Source of the DNA: an uncultured Collinsella sp. | GTDB lineage: Bacteria; Actinomycetota; Coriobacteriia; Coriobacteriales; Coriobacteriaceae | DNA length: 32,262 nt | Direction of reading: 5' to 3' | Assembly (NCBI GenBank): GCA_900765115.1 | Contig: CAAFQK010000035.1 | Coordinates: forward strand, 1-32,262 | Shown here: piece by piece, positions 20,213 through 27,589 of the stretch | How the letters are laid out: every line of letters begins with the position of its first letter | Numbering within the stretch: the first letter of the stretch is position 1 | Notes under the pieces: model-generated | What the model was told of the DNA's origin: nothing | Database searches by the model: none | What the model saw: the letters and a program-made list of their open reading frames with translations, nothing else | Made by a program: the position numbers and the translations under genes

Positions 20213-22990
20213 ATGGCACAGGAATTCACTTTTACCGTTAACGGCGTCGAGTGCACGACGACTCAGAACAAGCCACTGCTGCGCTATCTGCGCGACGACC
20301 TGCACATTCACTCCGCCAAGGACGGCTGCTCCGAGGGCGCCTGCGGCACCTGCACCATTCATGTGGACGGTGCGGCCGTCAAGGCGTGCGTGCTGACCAC
20401 CGCTCTTGCCGCCGGCCGCAACATCGTGACCGTCGAGGGCCTGCCCGAGGACGTGCGCGAGGCCTTTGTGTACGCCTTTGGCGCCGTGGGCGCCGTGCAG
20501 TGCGGTTTTTGCATTCCCGGCATGGTCATGGCGGGTGCGGCGCTCATCGCCGAGGACCCCGAGCCCACTGAGGAGCAGATCAAGTACGCCATTCGCGGTA
20601 ACGTCTGTCGCTGCACCGGCTACAAAAAGATTATCGAGGGCATCTCGCTGGCCGCTGCGGTGCTCCGCGGCGAAAAGCAGATCGACGAGGGCCTGGAGCG
20701 CGGCGATGACTACGGCGTGGGCAAGCGCGCCTTCCGTATTGACGTGCGCAAGAAGGTGCTCGGCGAGGGCAAGTATCCCGACGACATCGACGAGCTCGAT
20801 CAGCCGGGCCTGACCTATGCCAGCGCCGTGCGCTCCAGGTATCCGCGCGCCCGCGTGCTCTCCATCGACACCTCCAAGGCCGAGGCCCTGCCCGGTGTAG
20901 TGGGCATCCTGCGCGCCGAGGACGTGCCGGTCAACCAGGTCGGCCACCTTATCCAGGACTGGGACGTCATGATCGCTCAGGGCGATATCACCCGCTGCGT
21001 GGGCGATGCCATCGTGCTGGTGGTCGCCGAGGACGAGGCGACGCTCGAGAAGGCCAAGAAGCTCGTAAAGATTGACTACGGGCCGCTGGAGCCCGTGCGC
21101 AACATTGTCGAGGCCAGGGCCGCCGATGCCCCGCGCCTGCATGACAGCTTCTTTGCCTTCGGCAACACGGTGGAGCTCAAGGACAACGTGTGTCAGAGCC
21201 GTCACGTGACGCGCGGCGACGCCGCCAAGGCGCTGGCAGAGAGCGCGTTTACCGTGACGCAGCGCTTTACCACGCCCTTTACCGAGCATGCCTTCTTGGA
21301 GCCCGAGTGCGCCGTTGCCTTCCCGTACAAGAACGGCGTCAAGGTGCAGTCGACCGACCAGGGTGCCTACGACACGCGCAAAGAGTGTGCCCATATGTTT
21401 GGCTGGGATAGCGAACCCGAGCGCGTGGTCGTCGAGACCATGCTCGTGGGCGGCGGCTTTGGCGGTAAGGAGGACGTTTCGATCCAGCACCTGGCCGCGC
21501 TTGCTGCCTATAAGTTCCAGCGTCCTGTGAAGTGCAAGCTCACGCGTGCCGAGTCGCTCGCGTTCCATCCCAAGCGTCATGCCATGGACGGTACCTTTAC
21601 GCTGGGTTGCGACGCCGAGGGCAACTTTACCGGCCTGGATTGCGAGATCAACTTTGACACCGGCGCCTACGCGTCGCTGTGCGGCCCGGTGCTCGAGCGC
21701 GCTTGCACGCATGCTGTCGGCCCCTACAAGTACCAGAACACCGACATTCGCGGTTATGGCTACTACACCAACAACCCGCCCGCCGGCGCGTACCGTGGCT
21801 TTGGCGTCTGCCAGTCCGAGTTTGCGCTCGAGAGCCTAATCGACCTGCTGGCCGAGAAGGTCGGCCTGGATCCGTGGGAGATTCGCTACCGCAACGCCAT
21901 CGAGCCGGGCGAGGTTTTGCCCAACGGTCAGATTGCCGACTGCTCCACGGCGCTGAAGGAGACACTGCTCGAGGTCAAGGATGCCTACTATGCGCATCCC
22001 GGACACGCCGGCATTGCCTGCGCCATGAAGAACGCCGGCGTGGGCGTGGGCCTGCCCGATGCCGGCCGCTGCAAGATTCGCATCGAGAACGGCGCGGCCG
22101 TGGTCTATGCCGCCACGTCCGACATTGGCCAGGGCTGTAACACCGTCTTTTTGCAAGACGTTGCCGAGGCATGCGGCCTGCCGCTTCGCTGCATCGCCAA
22201 CGGCGAGTGCTCCACCGAGAACGCTCCCGACTCCGGCACCACGTCTGGCTCGCGTCAGACGGTCGTGACCGGCGAGGCCGTGCGCGGTGCCGCCTTCCTG
22301 CTGCGCGATGCCATGCTTGATATCGAGGCCGGCAAGTCTGCGCCCGCCGCTCCCGTGAGTGCGCATGGCGACGGCGTCAAGATCGAGTATGACGACGGCC
22401 GCGCCTATCAGCTGCACACGCAGGAGCTCGTCGCCGGCCAGGGTATGCACCCTCAGGATCCCGCGGCCGCCATCAAGGCGCTCGAGGGATGCGAGTTTGG
22501 CTACGTGTACCTGGAGCCGACCGACAAACTGGGCGCCGACGTTCCCAATCCCAAGAGCCACATCTGCTACGGCTTTGCCACGCATGTGGTCATTCTGGAT
22601 GATGACGGCCGCGTGAGCGAGGTCTACGCCGCGCACGATTCCGGCAAGGTGGTCAACCCCATCTCCATCCAGGGTCAGATCGAAGGCGGTGTGCTCATGG
22701 GTATGGGTTACGCACTTACCGAGGACTGGCCGCTCAAGGACTGCGTGCCCCAGGCAAGGTACGGTACGCTCGGGCTGTTCCGTGCACCCGAGATTCCGGA
22801 TATCCACGCTATCTACGTGGAGAAGGACGAGCTGTTGCCCGTGGCATACGGCGGCAAGGGCATCGGCGAGATCGCAACGATCCCCACGGCGCCCGCCGTG
22901 CAGAACGCCTACCGCGCGTTTGACGGCAAACTACGTCCAGATCTGCCCATGGTGGATACGCCCTACAGCCGCGCCCGTCGCCGCGGGTAG
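20213..22990 (+). CDS. xdhD: Molybdenum hydroxylase, XdhD / selenium-dependent xanthine dehydrogenase type
   Basis: The 925-aa product fuses the small Fe-S unit and the large molybdopterin unit of the xanthine dehydrogenase family. The first [2Fe-2S] site uses C39, C44, C47 and C59 (GCSEGACGTC); the second uses C97, C100, C132 and C134 (QCGFC, VCRCTGY). The molybdenum site has VGGGFGGKE (~411), AYRGFG (~525), and the base-providing Glu in GKGIGE (~885). There is no FAD domain. The family includes purine hydroxylases with labile selenium; no in-frame UGA is seen and selenocysteine is not expected. ATG 20213 follows AAGGGA. It ends the purine operon at a terminator. Xanthine or hypoxanthine is the likely substrate; the direction of catalysis is not fixed by sequence. 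Confidence 0.92.
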   Translation: MAQEFTFTVNGVECTTTQNKPLLRYLRDDLHIHSAKDGCSEGACGTCTIHVDGAAVKACVLTTALAAGRNIVTVEGLPEDVREAFVYAFGAVGAVQCGFCIPGMVMAGAALIAEDPEPTEEQIKYAIRGNVCRCTGYKKIIEGISLAAAVLRGEKQIDEGLERGDDYGVGKRAFRIDVRKKVLGEGKYPDDIDELDQPGLTYASAVRSRYPRARVLSIDTSKAEALPGVVGILRAEDVPVNQVGHLIQDWDVMIAQGDITRCVGDAIVLVVAEDEATLEKAKKLVKIDYGPLEPVRNIVEARAADAPRLHDSFFAFGNTVELKDNVCQSRHVTRGDAAKALAESAFTVTQRFTTPFTEHAFLEPECAVAFPYKNGVKVQSTDQGAYDTRKECAHMFGWDSEPERVVVETMLVGGGFGGKEDVSIQHLAALAAYKFQRPVKCKLTRAESLAFHPKRHAMDGTFTLGCDAEGNFTGLDCEINFDTGAYASLCGPVLERACTHAVGPYKYQNTDIRGYGYYTNNPPAGAYRGFGVCQSEFALESLIDLLAEKVGLDPWEIRYRNAIEPGEVLPNGQIADCSTALKETLLEVKDAYYAHPGHAGIACAMKNAGVGVGLPDAGRCKIRIENGAAVVYAATSDIGQGCNTVFLQDVAEACGLPLRCIANGECSTENAPDSGTTSGSRQTVVTGEAVRGAAFLLRDAMLDIEAGKSAPAAPVSAHGDGVKIEYDDGRAYQLHTQELVAGQGMHPQDPAAAIKALEGCEFGYVYLEPTDKLGADVPNPKSHICYGFATHVVILDDDGRVSEVYAAHDSGKVVNPISIQGQIEGGVLMGMGYALTEDWPLKDCVPQARYGTLGLFRAPEIPDIHAIYVEKDELLPVAYGGKGIGEIATIPTAPAVQNAYRAFDGKLRPDLPMVDTPYSRARRRG

Positions 22991-23058
22991 GGTAGGGTGC
23001 GGACAGCATTGCTGACGGGCTGTTCGCGCTCAACACCAACTGCATATGCTGCGCCTTT

Positions 23059-23094
23059 GGCCCCAGCTCCATCGCGAGCCGGGGCCCTTTGTTT
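23059..23094 (+). terminator. Terminator of the purine operon
   Basis: GGCCCC (23059-23064) with GGGGCC (23081-23086) and GCT (23066-23068) with AGC (23077-23079), one A/C mismatch, then CTTTGTTT. The stem is strong; the T-run is broken by one G. It lies 68 nt after the XDH stop. Confidence 0.85.
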
Positions 23095-23099
23095 GGAGT

Positions 23100-23214
23100 G
23101 GAAACTGCGTCCCGGATTTGGCGCTCAGAACGGGACACGCTTTCCGGATGGGATGCTTGGCGGAAACTACGGCCCAGTTTTTGGCTCCAGAACGGGATGC
23201 ATTTTCCGGAACGG
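23100..23214 (+). repeat. Two imperfect 53-bp tandem repeats
   Basis: A 53-bp stretch starting GGAAACT at 23100 recurs at 23162 (period 62 bp) with about 38 of 53 bases identical. Shared blocks include CAGAACGGGA and TTTCCGGA. In the first copy CCCG/CGGG can pair. There is no open frame of interest and no resemblance to the other repeats of the window. Bases 23215-23262 between this and the palindrome show no feature except TTGTCG (23255-23260), a possible -35 box. Confidence 0.6.
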
Positions 23215-23262
23215 TCCACGTGCGGTGGTGTACCGCCCCTTTCGTGTGCGCCGCTTGTCGAA

Positions 23263-23318
23263 TTACGTTATAGCTAGCTATATTATAGGAAGGTATAATA
23301 TAGCTAGCTATAACGTAA
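23263..23318. repeat. Perfect 25-bp inverted repeat, likely operator or promoter
   Basis: Arms at 23263-23287 and 23294-23318 are perfect complements, separated by GGAAGG. Each arm contains the inner palindrome TAGCTAGCTA, and the centre carries TATAAT on both strands. TTGTCG (23255-23260) with TATATT (23279-23284), 18 bp apart, could be a promoter inside it. The right arm abuts AAAGGAAGG, the ribosome binding site of the ATPase gene at 23334. It fits an operator for a dimeric or tetrameric protein or a strong RNA hairpin over the start region. It could also be a small mobile element remnant. Confidence 0.9.
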
Positions 23319-23333
23319 AGGAAGGATGGCCCT

Positions 23334-24725
23334 ATGTTTATCGGAAGAACGGCGGAAATGTCCGAGCTCAATCGACTGTATGGCACGGGCTCCTTTGAGA
23401 TGCCTGTGATTTACGGCCGCCGTCGCGTGGGCAAAACGCGTCTTATCACAGAGTTTATCCAAGGCAAGAAGGCTATTTACTTTCAAGCTCGTCGCACCAA
23501 TGCAGAGGCAAACCTGCATGGCTTTAGCCAGGCGATACTTGCGGGCTCCGTTGGTGTTGCTGGCGTGTCGTTTCGTAGTTTTGACGAGGCGTTCGATGCA
23601 TTGGCTACCATGGCTCGTACGGAACGTTTGATTGTCGTGATCGACGAGTATCCTTATCTCGCCCAATCGAATCCCGAGATCAGCTCGTTGCTGCAAGACA
23701 AGATCGATCACTTGTACAAAGAGACCAAGCTTATGCTTATCCTGTGCGGGTCGTCGCTTTCGTTTATGGAAGAGCAGGTGTTGGGCTACGAGAGTCCGCT
23801 ATACGGTAGGCGTACGGCCCAGTTTAAGATCATGCCGCTCGATTTTATGACGACCCTCGGCCTGTGGCAGAGCATGGGTCGCGAAGACGCTGCAGTTTGC
23901 TATGGCATGACGGGTGGCATTCCTGCATATATCGAGAAAGTCGATCCTGCCGCACCGCTCAAGGACAACATCAAACGTCTTTTTCTTACTCCTACGGGCT
24001 ATCTCTTTGAGGAGCCGAGTAACCTGCTATTGCAGGAGTGCCGCAATCCCGAGCAATATGATGCGATCGTGCAAGCAATTGCCCAGGGGCGCTCGAAGAT
24101 CTCGGAGATTGCGAGCTCTACGGGAATCCCTGCGAGCAACGTAAAGAGCTATGTGGATAAGCTGGCGTCGCTTGGGATTGTCGAGCGCGAGCTGCCCCTA
24201 AACGAGACGAGCAATAAGCGAGCCGTGTATCTGCTGAGCGATCAGATGTTTAGGTTCTGGTACAAGTTTGTTCCGCAGAACATCGGGCTGATTCAAAACG
24301 ATATGGCCGAGATGGCGTATGAGCGCATTGAGCCGCACGTATCGGATTACATGGGTACGGTCTTTGAGCTTATATGCAGACAATACGTGTACGAACTCGC
24401 GCGGGCGGGCCAGCTTGATGTGGTTCCGGCAAGCGTTGGGCGCTGGTGGGGGACGGATAATCGCACGCATACGCAGGAAGAAATCGACTTGATTGTTGAC
24501 GATGGCGAGGGCACTGCGCTGTTTGCGGAATGCAAATGGCGCAGTGAACCGGTGGGCGAAGACGTGCTGCAAAAGCTCGTGCATCGAAGCGAGCTCTTTA
24601 GGCGGCAGCACAAAAGCTATGCGATCTTCTCGAAGCGAGGCTTTACGCAAGGATGTCAGGAAGCTGCGGCGAGCAGGGGAGATGCCAAGCTGATTTCGTT
24701 TGCCGAGATGTGCGAGCGGAGATAA
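23334..24725 (+). CDS. AAA ATPase with wHTH and DUF234 nuclease-like C-terminus
   Basis: The 463-aa product is an ATPase_2/DUF234 protein of the STAND-like family first named from archaea. The Walker A is GRRRVGKT (residues 28-35), Walker B VVIDEYPYL (~101-109) and the sensor region LILCGSSLSFM. A winged helix follows (KISEIASSTGIPASNVKSYV, ~residues 255-285). The C-terminus has a PD-(D/E)xK-like pattern, EEIDLIVDDG and ECKW (~382-402). ATG 23334 has AAAGGAAGG upstream. It is a single gene behind the perfect palindrome, which its own winged helix might bind. The cellular role of the family is not established; defence or mobile-element control are guesses. Confidence 0.88.
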   Translation: MFIGRTAEMSELNRLYGTGSFEMPVIYGRRRVGKTRLITEFIQGKKAIYFQARRTNAEANLHGFSQAILAGSVGVAGVSFRSFDEAFDALATMARTERLIVVIDEYPYLAQSNPEISSLLQDKIDHLYKETKLMLILCGSSLSFMEEQVLGYESPLYGRRTAQFKIMPLDFMTTLGLWQSMGREDAAVCYGMTGGIPAYIEKVDPAAPLKDNIKRLFLTPTGYLFEEPSNLLLQECRNPEQYDAIVQAIAQGRSKISEIASSTGIPASNVKSYVDKLASLGIVERELPLNETSNKRAVYLLSDQMFRFWYKFVPQNIGLIQNDMAEMAYERIEPHVSDYMGTVFELICRQYVYELARAGQLDVVPASVGRWWGTDNRTHTQEEIDLIVDDGEGTALFAECKWRSEPVGEDVLQKLVHRSELFRRQHKSYAIFSKRGFTQGCQEAAASRGDAKLISFAEMCERR

Positions 24726-24773
24726 CCAAGCACGCTCTGATGTGATGCTCGGAATGGGTCGCGCTAAGGATGC

Positions 24774-24888
24774 CAAGCGTAAAACCTTCAATGAAAATGG
24801 CGTAAAAACTACATCTGTCATGGCGTAAAAACTACATTGAAAGTAGCGTAAAATCAGCATTGAGAATGGCGTAATTTCGCATATCGCG
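24774..24888 (+). repeat. Five-copy 23-bp tandem repeat (iteron-like)
   Basis: GCGTAA(AA) recurs at 24777, 24800, 24823, 24846 and 24869, exactly 23 bp apart. The best copy (24820-24842) begins ATGGCGTAAAAACTACATTG; copy 2 matches it at 18 of 23 positions, and copies 1, 4 and 5 are degenerate, the last mostly in its first half. The period is close to two helical turns, so all copies face the same side of the DNA. It lies 23 bp before the next ATPase gene. It looks like a cooperative binding site, as iterons of plasmid origins or multi-site operators are. Confidence 0.85.
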
Positions 24889-24910
24889 TGATAGAGAGGG
24901 ACGGCCGTCT

Positions 24911-26206
24911 ATGGATGCACCAAAGAGATTGACCCAAAAGGGATATAGGCCCCGGCTCATAGAGGAGCGCCTTGACACCCTTATGCGGGCGTTTGGCTGT
25001 GTGGAGATCAACGGCCCCAAATGGTGCGGCAAGACCTGGACGGCGCTCTCTCGCTCGGCGAGCGTCTCCAGGCTCGATGAGCCTGCGCAGCGTGCGGCGG
25101 CAGAGGTCGACCCAAGCCTGGCGCTCATCGGCGATGCGCCACACCTGGTCGATGAATGGCAGGAGGTGCCCGAGGTTTGGGATGCCGCCCGGCGTTTCGT
25201 GGACGCGAGCGGCAACGAACGGGGGACACTTTTGCTCACGGGCTCGACCGCGCTCAAAAGCGAGGAGCGCAGCCATGTTCGTCATTCCGGCACGGGTAGG
25301 ATCGCCCGTCTGTCAATGCGCCCCATGGCCCTGTGTGAGTCGGGCGACGGCGAGCCGCTCGTGTCACTGGCAAGCCTCTTTAAGGGCGAGGATTTTGCCC
25401 CTCAGCGTCGCGAGAGCACGGTGGATGACGTCGCCCGCTGGTGCTGCAGGGGCGGTTGGCCTGCAAATCTTGGGCTTTCGGAAGATCTTGCGCGAGAGAC
25501 GGCAAGCCAGTACGTGCACTCGGTGCTCGACGTCAACGTGCTGGACGAGGGCATGTCGCCCGAGCTTGCACACGGCCTTTTGCGAGCTCTTGCCATGAAC
25601 GAGAGCCAGGCTGTCACGTACAAGACGCTCGTAAAGGACGCCTCGTACGGTGAGGCGGGCCCCGACGAGAGGACCATCGCTGCGTACTTGGACCTCTTCA
25701 ACAGGCTCAAGCTGACCGAGGACCTGTGCGGATGGGAGCCGCCCATGCGCTCGAAGGCCCGCGTTCGCGTGCGCCCCAAGCGCTACTTCTGTGACCCGTC
25801 ACTTGCGGCGGCGTTGCTGGGGGCTACCCCTGAGCGGCTGCTTGGCGATATGCAAACGCTGGGGATGCTCTTTGAGAATCTCGTCCTGCGCGACGTGCGC
25901 GTGTTCCTTTCCACCTACGGCGGTGTCGACAACAGTGTCCATTATTTCCGAGATGAGAAGGGCCTTGAGGTCGATCTGATCGTTGAGCACGACGGGCGCT
26001 GGGGAGCCATCGAGGTCAAGCTGAGTGATGCGAAAGCAGACGATGGAGCGAGAAATCTCAAGGCGCTGGAGAGGAAAGTGCTCTCCAATCCTGCCGCCCA
26101 GAATGCCGCGCCGGCGTTTTTGGCGGTCGTGGTTGGAAAGGGGAGCATTGCCTACACACGCGACGACGGCGTGGCGGTGATTCCCATGGCGGCACTTGGG
26201 GCGTAG
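24911..26206 (+). CDS. AAA_14 ATPase with DUF4143 domain
   Basis: The 431-aa product has Walker A GPKWCGKT (residues 35-42), Walker B HLVDEWQEVP (D81, E82) and the sensor motif LLLTGSTAL (~107-115), all typical of AAA_14. The C-terminal DUF4143 part ends in a PD-(D/E)xK-like fold: LEVDLIVEH and AIEVKLSD (~350-372). AGAGAGGGACGG lies upstream of ATG 24911. It is unrelated in sequence to the ATPase before it but has the same general plan (ATPase plus nuclease-like end). The iteron array directly upstream suggests its own regulation. Members are common in many bacteria and lack an agreed function. Confidence 0.88.
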   Translation: MDAPKRLTQKGYRPRLIEERLDTLMRAFGCVEINGPKWCGKTWTALSRSASVSRLDEPAQRAAAEVDPSLALIGDAPHLVDEWQEVPEVWDAARRFVDASGNERGTLLLTGSTALKSEERSHVRHSGTGRIARLSMRPMALCESGDGEPLVSLASLFKGEDFAPQRRESTVDDVARWCCRGGWPANLGLSEDLARETASQYVHSVLDVNVLDEGMSPELAHGLLRALAMNESQAVTYKTLVKDASYGEAGPDERTIAAYLDLFNRLKLTEDLCGWEPPMRSKARVRVRPKRYFCDPSLAAALLGATPERLLGDMQTLGMLFENLVLRDVRVFLSTYGGVDNSVHYFRDEKGLEVDLIVEHDGRWGAIEVKLSDAKADDGARNLKALERKVLSNPAAQNAAPAFLAVVVGKGSIAYTRDDGVAVIPMAALGA

Positions 26207-26232
26207 TGGTTTTGCGGGCGTGCCGTGCTTCC

Positions 26233-26277
26233 TTTACCGAAAATCCATTTGGTAAACCAGATGCTCGCGGATAGAAT
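26233..26277 (+). promoter_or_regulatory. Promoter with an overlapping inverted repeat
   Basis: TTGGTA (26249-26254) and TAGAAT (26272-26277) are 17 bp apart, a plausible -35/-10 pair. TTTACC (26233-26238) and GGTAAA (26251-26256) form an inverted repeat that overlaps the -35. Transcription from it would begin near 26284 and reach the terminator at 26453-26499. Confidence 0.5.
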
Positions 26278-26283
26278 AAAGTT

Positions 26284-26499
26284 GACGGCAGCCCAAGGGT
26301 GATAGCTGGGCAGCGCCGTTGCTTGGTCAAGAGGTCAGTGCCTTAATGGCAGCGACTTGTTATGCTTCGAATGCTGCTTGAGTGCCTCGGAAAGTTCGAT
26401 AAGCGCCGTGAAGAGCGAGACCAAAGCAACCAAGAGCTCTACGAGCTCTGATGGGCCCGGGATGACCGCTGATTCAAGTCACCGGGCCTAAATCTTTTT
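26284..26499 (+). ncRNA. Candidate short transcript between promoter and terminator
   Basis: This ~215-nt stretch is bounded by the promoter candidate at 26249-26277 and the terminator at 26453-26499, and contains no convincing gene. The only plus-strand reading frame of note is 29 codons (26362-26451), with no ribosome binding site, ending 1 nt before the terminator stem. It could be a small RNA or a small-protein mRNA. The remaining bases 26500-26663 hold only a hairpin GCCGCTT (26619-26625)/AAGCGGC (26633-26639) in the leader of the exonuclease gene. Confidence 0.35.
26453..26499 (+). terminator. Hairpin-terminator, copy 1 of a repeated element
   Basis: GGCCCGG (26454-26460) pairs with CCGGGCC (26482-26488), with TGAC/GTCA inside, followed by TAAATCTTTTT. 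The interior GATGACCGCTGATTCAAGTC is closely similar to the interior of the hairpin at 27403-27440, while the arms differ but pair in both. Confidence 0.75.
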
Positions 26500-26663
26500 C
26501 ATGCATTTGAATAGAGCGGGCGACTCTCTTGGGGCCGTCTGCATGGCGTGTGCCTGGCGCGCGTGGCATTGCGCTCCGATTTCATGTCCGCACGAGCGCC
26601 TAACCTTACGGCAATGTAGCCGCTTATGTAACAAGCGGCAAGCAACGGAGAAAGGCCCTAACC

Positions 26664-27398
26664 GTGTCAGCTGAAAAGACGCCGTGTATCTCGGCTATCG
26701 ATACGACGAACTTTGCGCGCCAGATTGTGCTGGACTTTGAGTTTGCGCCGGTGCCAAAGCAGCGCCAGCGACGTGGGCTGCGTAATGAGATTATCGAGGT
26801 CGGCGCCGTCAAGCTCGATTACCACGGCAACGTTATGGGCGAGTTCTCGCAGTTTGTGCAGACGGAATTTACCGAAGGCGTTGCGTTTTCCGTCCGCGAG
26901 CTTACGGGGATATCGGCCGTGGACACTGCGATGGCCGATCCGCTCTACATGGTAATCAAAAGGCTCAGCGATTGGATCGGTCGCTACTCCGCACAGGTAG
27001 TTTGCTGGAGCGGGGCGGACCGTCGACAGCTTTTGACCGAGTGCCAGGCAAAGCACATCGATCTTTCCGCATTTCCTACGGATTGGGCCGACCTGCAGGC
27101 GTTTTACACCTCGATCATGGACGTGGGCAGCCACGGGTGCGTCTCTTTGAGTGACGCGGCGACGTGGTTTGGCATCGAGTTCGACGAGTCGACGGGTCAC
27201 GCCCACAGCGCCCTTGCCGATGCGCGCGTGACCGCCAAGCTGCTCAAGCAGGTGATGGACGGGGACTACCGCGTGAGCCCGCGCGCCCAGGAAGTCCGCC
27301 AGCGGTGGGGGATGGGCGAGCGAGCTCAGACGCGCCTTTCTAGCAAGTGCCCCGAGCTGGGCGACCTGCTGCTGAAGCTGAAGGCGGAGGGGAGGTAG
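26664..27398 (+). CDS. DEDDh-family 3'-5' exonuclease
   Basis: The 244-aa product has the exonuclease motifs of the DEDDh group: Exo I VLDFEFAP (D24, E26), Exo II around WSGADRRQLL (D119), and Exo III HSALADAR (H181, D186). Such proteins trim RNA or DNA 3' ends; ERI1/KapD-type members are of this size. The start is GTG 26664 behind GGAGAAAGG. The last ~45 residues (RWGMGERAQTRLSSKC..) have no recognised domain. It sits alone between two copies of the same hairpin element, beside ATPases and a type I restriction system. It may take part in the island or be a housekeeping nuclease; sequence cannot decide. Confidence 0.88.
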   Translation: MSAEKTPCISAIDTTNFARQIVLDFEFAPVPKQRQRRGLRNEIIEVGAVKLDYHGNVMGEFSQFVQTEFTEGVAFSVRELTGISAVDTAMADPLYMVIKRLSDWIGRYSAQVVCWSGADRRQLLTECQAKHIDLSAFPTDWADLQAFYTSIMDVGSHGCVSLSDAATWFGIEFDESTGHAHSALADARVTAKLLKQVMDGDYRVSPRAQEVRQRWGMGERAQTRLSSKCPELGDLLLKLKAEGR

Positions 27399-27402
27399 GC
27401 GG

Positions 27403-27449
27403 GGCTCCGGGAATGACCTCTGACTCAAGTCAACGGGGCTCATTTTGCT
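27403..27449 (+). terminator. Hairpin-terminator, copy 2 of a repeated element
   Basis: GGCTCCG (27403-27409) pairs with CGGGGCT (27434-27440) with two G-U pairs, followed by CATTTTGCTTTCTTT. The interior TGACCTCTGACTCAAGTCA matches copy 1 closely. It begins 4 nt after the exonuclease stop and probably terminates that gene. Confidence 0.75.
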
Positions 27450-27472
27450 TTCTTTGGAGCTTTCTCACGGGG

Positions 27473-27578
27473 CTGACTTTACTTCGTCTCATTTAGTATA
27501 AAGCGGCTGCTAGATTGCATAGTGATGATAAAATTAATCAACTCAACATCAATAGCTGTCGCTTTGCGCAATGAGGGG
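27473..27578 (+). promoter_or_regulatory. Upstream region of hsdR
   Basis: CTGACT (27473-27478) and TATAAA (27497-27502), 18 bp apart, are a possible promoter. The region to 27560 is AT-rich (GATGATAAAATTAATC). GAGGGG (27573-27578) is the likely hsdR ribosome binding site, 11 nt from the ATG. Confidence 0.4.
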
Positions 27579-27589
27579 TTCCGAGACGT

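Noticed and set aside
19685..21712. 675-codon minus-strand open frame opposite the Fe-S protein and XDH genes
   Set aside because: Same shadow effect; the plus strand has all catalytic motifs in frame.
24774..24888. Tandem repeats considered as a CRISPR array
   Set aside because: The repeats are contiguous without unique spacers, only 23 bp long and degenerate, and there are no cas genes.
26362..26451. 29-codon plus-strand frame just before the terminator
   Set aside because: No ribosome binding site and no recognisable sequence; too short to call.
26335..26478. Short minus-strand frame with a hydrophobic, Leu/Val-rich helix, considered as a small toxin
   Set aside because: It has no ATG or GTG start and no ribosome binding site; only a TTG start (32 codons from 26433) is possible. 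It is kept only as a remote chance.
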